A stretch of DNA of 23,478 nt from the IMG/VR virus record IMGVR_UViG_3300020166_000118, positions 1 through 23,478 of that record. The stretch is one strand, 5' to 3'. Shown here piece by piece: positions 20,088 to 23,478 of the stretch; within the stretch, counting starts at the first letter, position 1; every line of letters starts with the position of its first letter. The translations under genes were made by a program, and so were the position numbers. Source of the stretch: a virus. Below the pieces are notes generated by a model. That model had not been told where the DNA came from, did not search any database, and saw only the letters and a program-made list of their open reading frames with translations.

Positions 20088-20411
20088 TTATTGTTTTTTA
20101 GTAAAAGCTTGCGCTCCGAAGAATGCTGCAACAATACCAGCAACAGCAACAAAATAAGTAGGTGCCATATCACCCAGTGTGTCTTGTGCCTGGTCTAACC
20201 CCACTAGTGATGCAACTACAACTGCAAAGGGATACAGTAGCATACCTCCAAGTGCAAACCAAGCCATCTTGCGTTGTGCGTCTCGCATTGCATCTTGGTC
20301 TTCAAGTTCTTTACGCCTGAACTCCATGTACATCGCCTGTTCTTTTTCGCTTACTTTACCATCACCGTTAGTGTCTGCGGGATGAAATTCTTTCTTAGTT
20401 TCTTCTGCCAT
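20088..20411 (-). CDS. EF-hand protein with two membrane segments
   Basis: This 107-aa protein has a full 12-residue EF-hand loop, DTNGDGKVSEKE (D13-E24), a charged helix (MEFRRKELEDQDAMRDAQRK), then two membrane segments (about 49-70 and 84-101) and a short basic tail. I recall close relatives in many marine T4-like phages, without known function. A GTG at 20432 is in frame, but the ATG at 20411 has GGAG eight bases upstream and is clearly better. A TATAAATA late promoter and a 7-bp hairpin holding the SD in its loop lie just upstream. A calcium-responsive membrane or holin-like role is only a guess. Confidence 0.88.
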   Translation of the reverse strand: MAEETKKEFHPADTNGDGKVSEKEQAMYMEFRRKELEDQDAMRDAQRKMAWFALGGMLLYPFAVVVASLVGLDQAQDTLGDMAPTYFVAVAGIVAAFFGAQAFTKKQ

Positions 20412-20434
20412 AGTGAGTACTCCTTTTCTCACTA
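20411..20434 (-). promoter_or_regulatory. SD-presenting hairpin, 5' arm overlapping the late promoter
   Basis: TAGTGAG (20434-20428) pairs with CTCACTA (20417-20411). The 10-base loop contains the SD GGAG, and the last stem base is the A of the start codon. A transcript from the late promoter would start near 20427, just after the 5' arm, so it could not form this hairpin. Confidence 0.65.
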
Positions 20435-20440
20435 TTTATA
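20433..20440 (-). promoter_or_regulatory. T4-type late promoter TATAAATA
   Basis: Exact TATAAATA on the minus strand. By T4 spacing the start is near 20427, giving a leader of about 16 bases with an SD. Confidence 0.78.
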
Positions 20441-20443
20441 GAA

Positions 20444-21835
20444 TTAAAATTTTATGCTACCATAGTCTTTTTCAACATTCAGATTCTTTCTGTCAAATAC
20501 TGGAGTTTCATCATACTTAGAAGCACCCGAATCAGTCAGTCCTGCTTGTGGGTCTTCTAAGTCAAAGAGTTTCATTCTAGCTCTGTCTACACCAATCATA
20601 AATCGTTTGTTACTTGTAGGATCAGCATAACGATTCTTCAACTGCTTGACCATAATTACGCCTTGCTCTTCTAGCTCTTCAGTATTTATCAACGCTATCA
20701 TAATATCTGCTGTAGCAGGAAGACCAAACGATTCTGAAGTATCTGTCAACTCAACATCGCTGTTACCGTAACCACCTCGGGTAGTCTGTGTAGCTGTAAA
20801 TATGGGTAAGTTGAATTCACCCGCCAACCCTCGTAGCTCTTCTGCAATGCTTTTGATGATTGTGTAAGAATTTGCAGATGAACCAGCTTTGAATCTACTA
20901 CTTGCACAAATATTTAGATAGTCAATAAAAATGATATCAGGAGAGAAGTCTTTCTTCAAAGTCAACTCGTTCAACAAAGACTTAAAGTGTCCTGCATGTG
21001 CAGATGCTGTAGGATATTCTTTGATGATAAGACGACCTTGAATCTTAGAATTAATCTTAGCAATTCTGTCATCAAACATCTGTTTAGACAAATCTTTCAA
21101 CTGTCCAATAGGCAGATTCATTAAATTAGCATCGATTCGTTCAGCGATTCGCTCTTCTGACATTTCTAGTGTGATGTACAGAACATTTCTGCCCTGTGAA
21201 ATATGAGCTGCTGCCATGTGACACATGAACAGAGATTTACCAACACCAGTACCAGCAAGAGCAACATTCAACGTCTTGTTTGACAACCCACCTTCAGTAA
21301 TTTTGTTGAACATTTCTAAATCGAACGGCAACTTCTCTTCTAACCTGTGATAGAACTCGTATCTATCTGAAGCATTGTCAATGTAATCATGACCGACAGT
21401 GTTATCAAAACCGACGGCGAGTGCTTCTGATAGAATGCTAGGCAATGCATCTTTGCCTATGTCTTTGTTTCTACCGTCAATGATTTGAATGCCTTCCATA
21501 ATTGCATTGTACAGTGCTTTATCTTTACAAAACTTTTCAGTCTCATCTAGTAGCCACTGTTGCTTGCTATCACCTTGCTCAATATCGTTTACGATCTCTT
21601 GAATCTCAATATACTGAGTTTCTGATACCGATTTATCATCAGTAGTAGAAATTATAATAGCTTGCTTTGACGGAGGTGCATTGTATTCATTTACATATTG
21701 ATTAATCTTATTAAATATTACTCGTTCTGATGCATTCGAAAAATATTCTGGCTTTAGAAAAGGTATAACCTTTCGAAGATAATCTTCATTGTAACATAGA
21801 CCAGCTAGAATAATTCTTTCAATATTTTGTTGCAC
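20444..21835 (-). CDS. Replicative DNA helicase, T4 gp41-like (DnaB family)
   Basis: This 463-aa hexameric helicase unwinds the fork and works with the gp61-like primase. Walker A is AGTGVGKS (194-201), Walker B DIIFIDYLN (300-308), the H3-like motif PIFTATQ (344-350, Q350) and an arginine-finger-like KNRYADP follow. The N-terminal domain (about 1-150) fits the gp41 N-terminal region. The start codon is GTG, sharing bases with the upstream TAG (TAGTG), the only such variant in the window. It is preceded by uvsX and the zinc-ribbon gene, forming a replication/recombination unit. Length matches T4 gp41 (475 aa). Confidence is high. Confidence 0.95.
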   Translation of the reverse strand: MQQNIERIILAGLCYNEDYLRKVIPFLKPEYFSNASERVIFNKINQYVNEYNAPPSKQAIIISTTDDKSVSETQYIEIQEIVNDIEQGDSKQQWLLDETEKFCKDKALYNAIMEGIQIIDGRNKDIGKDALPSILSEALAVGFDNTVGHDYIDNASDRYEFYHRLEEKLPFDLEMFNKITEGGLSNKTLNVALAGTGVGKSLFMCHMAAAHISQGRNVLYITLEMSEERIAERIDANLMNLPIGQLKDLSKQMFDDRIAKINSKIQGRLIIKEYPTASAHAGHFKSLLNELTLKKDFSPDIIFIDYLNICASSRFKAGSSANSYTIIKSIAEELRGLAGEFNLPIFTATQTTRGGYGNSDVELTDTSESFGLPATADIMIALINTEELEEQGVIMVKQLKNRYADPTSNKRFMIGVDRARMKLFDLEDPQAGLTDSGASKYDETPVFDRKNLNVEKDYGSIKF

Positions 21836-22011
21836 TAAATGTTTTCCTTAATAGTTTCTTTCACGAATTCTTCACGAATAGCTTCGACACATGCCTCACA
21901 CAGATAAAGTTCTTCCTCATCTGTGTGAAAGCATACAGCGGTGTCAGATTCGTATATTGTAATTTGACATCGGTCACAAGCACCTTTAGTCTTCGATTGC
22001 TTCGTAGACAT
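21835..22011 (-). CDS. Zinc-ribbon miniprotein (58 aa)
   Basis: The protein has two CxxC knuckles, CDRC (12-15) and CEAC (38-41), on either side of a strand-rich centre, and a helical acidic tail. This is a zinc-ribbon fold that could bind nucleic acid or a protein. The frame is open to 22041, but the ATG at 22011 has GAGGA eight bases upstream. It overlaps the uvsX end by 26 bases. Its stop TAG overlaps the GTG start of the helicase. Position suggests a replication helper (inference). Confidence 0.83.
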   Translation of the reverse strand: MSTKQSKTKGACDRCQITIYESDTAVCFHTDEEELYLCEACVEAIREEFVKETIKENI

Positions 22012-23065
22012 CTGCAATATCCTCTTCAGTAATTTCTTCACGCATTATACCATCTGAACTTGAGATTGTATATCGTTTTGTAATCCAATCGATGAAAGTT
22101 TGATCGGAGAGAATAGGCAACCAGAAGTCTTTCTTGTATGTATCTGCTTTTCTATACTTAGGATCAATCGCTTCGCCCGTAGTAGTATCGACTCTCTGAT
22201 ACCAACCATTAGATGGCTTGACAACATGTCCAGATTCCATTGCCATGTCTAGCAGCCCTGACCACTTGCTGATACCACCATCGAATGATACTTCAAGAGG
22301 AATCTTAGACTTCTCACGCACGAAGCGAGACTTTTCAACATTGATAATGAAGTTGTAGCCAGTGACATCTGTGCCAGTCTTTTCTTGTTGCCGTCCAATG
22401 ATAAAGATATTAGACGCTGAGTAGTAGATGCCTGTGCCACCTGATACGACTGCCTTGCTGAACATTTCTTGCGTCTGATAGGTGTGATTCACAACAACCA
22501 TCGGGATATCTTTGATAGTCAAGTGAGGCGTTACCATTCTGAACAGTGACTTCAATTGCTTTGCACGGGTCATATCAGCGACAGACTTACCTTCAAGCGC
22601 ATCGTCCACTTCTTTCTTAGATGCTAAGTTGCCAACAGAGTCAATAATAATCATAACACGGTCATTGCGTTCGAACGTATTGACCTGAGCCATAATATCA
22701 TGTTTCAACTGCTCGATGTCAGTGATGGGCGTGTGAAGTACACGAGTAGTATCGATTTCAAAAGTATCGAAGTATGCTTGCGGCGTACCAAACTCTGAAT
22801 CGTAGAACAAAACAACTGCTTCGGGATACTTGTCAAGATACGACTTCGCCATCAACAGCGAGAAGGCAGTCTTGAAGTGCTTAGAAGGACCCGCAAAGAT
22901 TGTAAGACCAGGAGCAAGGCCGCCGTCTAGTTTACCTGACAATGCTACGTTAAGAGCAGGAACAGAGGTTTGTACTAAATCTTTTGTTGTGAAAAATTTA
23001 GATTCGGTTAGAATAGCAGTGTCTTTGATAGTGCTATTCTTTTTTAGTTTTTCAAGTAAGCTCAT
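21986..23065 (-). CDS. uvsX: RecA-like recombinase, T4 UvsX-like
   Basis: This 359-aa strand-exchange protein acts in recombination-dependent replication. Walker A is GPSKHFKT (59-66), the T4 UvsX type (GPSKSFKS) rather than the bacterial GPESSGKT. LFYDSEFGTP (86-95) is the conserved acidic strand and VMIIIDSVGNL (137-147) Walker B with D142. VVVNHTYQT (190-198) fits the loop with the conserved polar residue. The length is close to T4 UvsX (about 390). GGAG six bases upstream supports the start, and the stop of the upstream gene overlaps as ATGA. A sigma70-like promoter lies at 23119-23148, within that gene's 3' end. Confidence 0.95.
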   Translation of the reverse strand: MSLLEKLKKNSTIKDTAILTESKFFTTKDLVQTSVPALNVALSGKLDGGLAPGLTIFAGPSKHFKTAFSLLMAKSYLDKYPEAVVLFYDSEFGTPQAYFDTFEIDTTRVLHTPITDIEQLKHDIMAQVNTFERNDRVMIIIDSVGNLASKKEVDDALEGKSVADMTRAKQLKSLFRMVTPHLTIKDIPMVVVNHTYQTQEMFSKAVVSGGTGIYYSASNIFIIGRQQEKTGTDVTGYNFIINVEKSRFVREKSKIPLEVSFDGGISKWSGLLDMAMESGHVVKPSNGWYQRVDTTTGEAIDPKYRKADTYKKDFWLPILSDQTFIDWITKRYTISSSDGIMREEITEEDIADVYEAIED

Positions 23066-23478
23066 TTATTTCTCCGTTCATCATTAATTTTTAAAGCTGT
23101 GTCAAAAATATTAAGATCATTATAACACAATGTTTTCATGTGTGTCAAGTCTTTTGGAAAGCAACTGCCACCAAAGCCAGTTTTACCGTCCGGACCAGGA
23201 ACATTCCAATGAGTGCCTCCTGTCCAAGCATCGGCTGATAGTAAAACAGAAACATAATCATAATTTACATTTTCTCTTTTACATATTTCATAAAACTCAT
23301 TTGCTACTGCCACTCTCATCGCCAATGCTGCGTTACGCATGAGTTTGAACATGCTTGCCTCTTTGGGCCTGCACACACTTACTGGTTTGTTCAAACCTTC
23401 AAACAGTTCTAACAACTCGTCATCAATTTCGTCCATGCCCACAATGAGAGGCAAATTAGGATCGTCTACATCAACCCC
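23062..23478 (-). CDS. Nucleotide-sugar (UDP-glucose type) dehydrogenase, 3' part, short C-terminus
   Basis: The 138 visible residues are open to the window end, so the start is outside. They cover the central helical part (ASMFKLMRNAALAMRVAVANE) and the catalytic-cysteine motif GFGGSCFPKD, as in UDP-glucose 6-dehydrogenase and GDP-mannose dehydrogenase, which oxidise a nucleotide-sugar to a uronate with NAD. The protein ends about 33 residues after the Cys motif (ALKINDERRNK), whereas family members normally go on with a C-terminal nucleotide-sugar-binding domain of over 100 residues. So it appears truncated. A promoter for uvsX lies in its 3' end and its stop overlaps uvsX (ATGA). Confidence 0.88.
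   Translation of the reverse strand, partial: GVDVDDPNLPLIVGMDEIDDELLELFEGLNKPVSVCRPKEASMFKLMRNAALAMRVAVANEFYEICKRENVNYDYVSVLLSADAWTGGTHWNVPGPDGKTGFGGSCFPKDLTHMKTLCYNDLNIFDTALKINDERRNK
23119..23148 (-). promoter_or_regulatory. sigma70 promoter for uvsX, inside the upstream gene
   Basis: TTGACA (23148-23143) and TATAAT (23124-23119) on the minus strand with an 18-base spacer, in the coding end of the dehydrogenase gene. Confidence 0.78.

Noticed and set aside
22044-22049. TATAAT on the minus strand upstream of the zinc-ribbon gene
   Set aside because: The hexamer at -35 spacing matches TTGACA at only about four positions, and it lies in uvsX coding sequence.
1-23478. tRNA genes, CRISPR arrays, insertion sequences, integrase or retron/DGR elements
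   Set aside because: No cloverleaf, spaced repeat array, transposase or reverse transcriptase signature was seen. Gaps between genes are too short for most of these.

Overview
The window is a gene-dense piece of a T4-like (tailed, contractile-tail type) phage genome, most likely from a marine or aquatic phage of a Gram-negative host. The markers are a T4-type replication set (UvsX recombinase, gp41-like DnaB helicase, gp61-like primase), phage NrdA/NrdB and ThyX, a T4-lysozyme-like endolysin, an i-/o-spanin pair (which implies a Gram-negative envelope), T4-type late promoters (TATAAATA), and several small proteins of types I remember from marine T4-like phages. The host cannot be named from the sequence. 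Every supported gene is on the minus strand, genes overlap by a few bases, and no stretch over 300 bases lacks a gene (the longest gap, 19126-19367, holds tandem promoters).

Read in the direction of transcription (high to low coordinates): (1) 23478-20444 is recombination/replication: the 3' part of a nucleotide-sugar dehydrogenase gene with a promoter inside its end, uvsX, a zinc-ribbon miniprotein and the gp41-like helicase. (2) 20440-19368: a late promoter and hairpin before an EF-hand/two-TM protein, then a SAM methyltransferase. (3) 19275-17701: an early region of tiny genes under consensus sigma70 promoters (TTGACA-N17-TATAAT), including a duplicated 73-bp promoter+leader cassette, ending in a helix-turn-helix protein. 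(4) 17643-15411: a YubB/Api92-like protein, a TagD-like cytidylyltransferase, two unknowns and a GT2-like glycosyltransferase. (5) 15415-13595: a late promoter, a ligase-like covalent nucleotidyltransferase (KYDG motif) and an NMNAT-like adenylyltransferase. (6) 13617-10245: a lysis region with endolysin, class 3 lipase, two small membrane proteins (one a 53-aa holin candidate), a sulfotransferase-like protein, a small Cys/basic protein and overlapping spanins. (7) 10258-5198: late virion-type proteins, including two large highly charged proteins, two small beta/Thr-rich structural proteins, conserved unknowns and a coiled-coil tail-anchored protein. (8) 5194-1: an early promoter merged with a terminator hairpin, then primase, thyX, nrdA, an unknown gene and nrdB (nucleotide supply).

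Two themes stand out. First, gene-expression architecture: six near-identical consensus sigma70 promoters, T4-like late promoters placed so that two genes would make leaderless mRNAs, and hairpins whose 5' arm overlaps a promoter, so that read-through and newly started transcripts would fold differently (like T4 genes e, soc and 49). Second, a short peptide, roughly S/K-F-x-x-F-L-x-E-E, recurs in five unrelated proteins, at the N-terminus, C-terminus or internally. It resembles the T4 capsid-targeting sequence/prohead protease site, and suggests that some enzymes here, notably the ligase-like nucleotidyltransferase, may be packaged in the virion.
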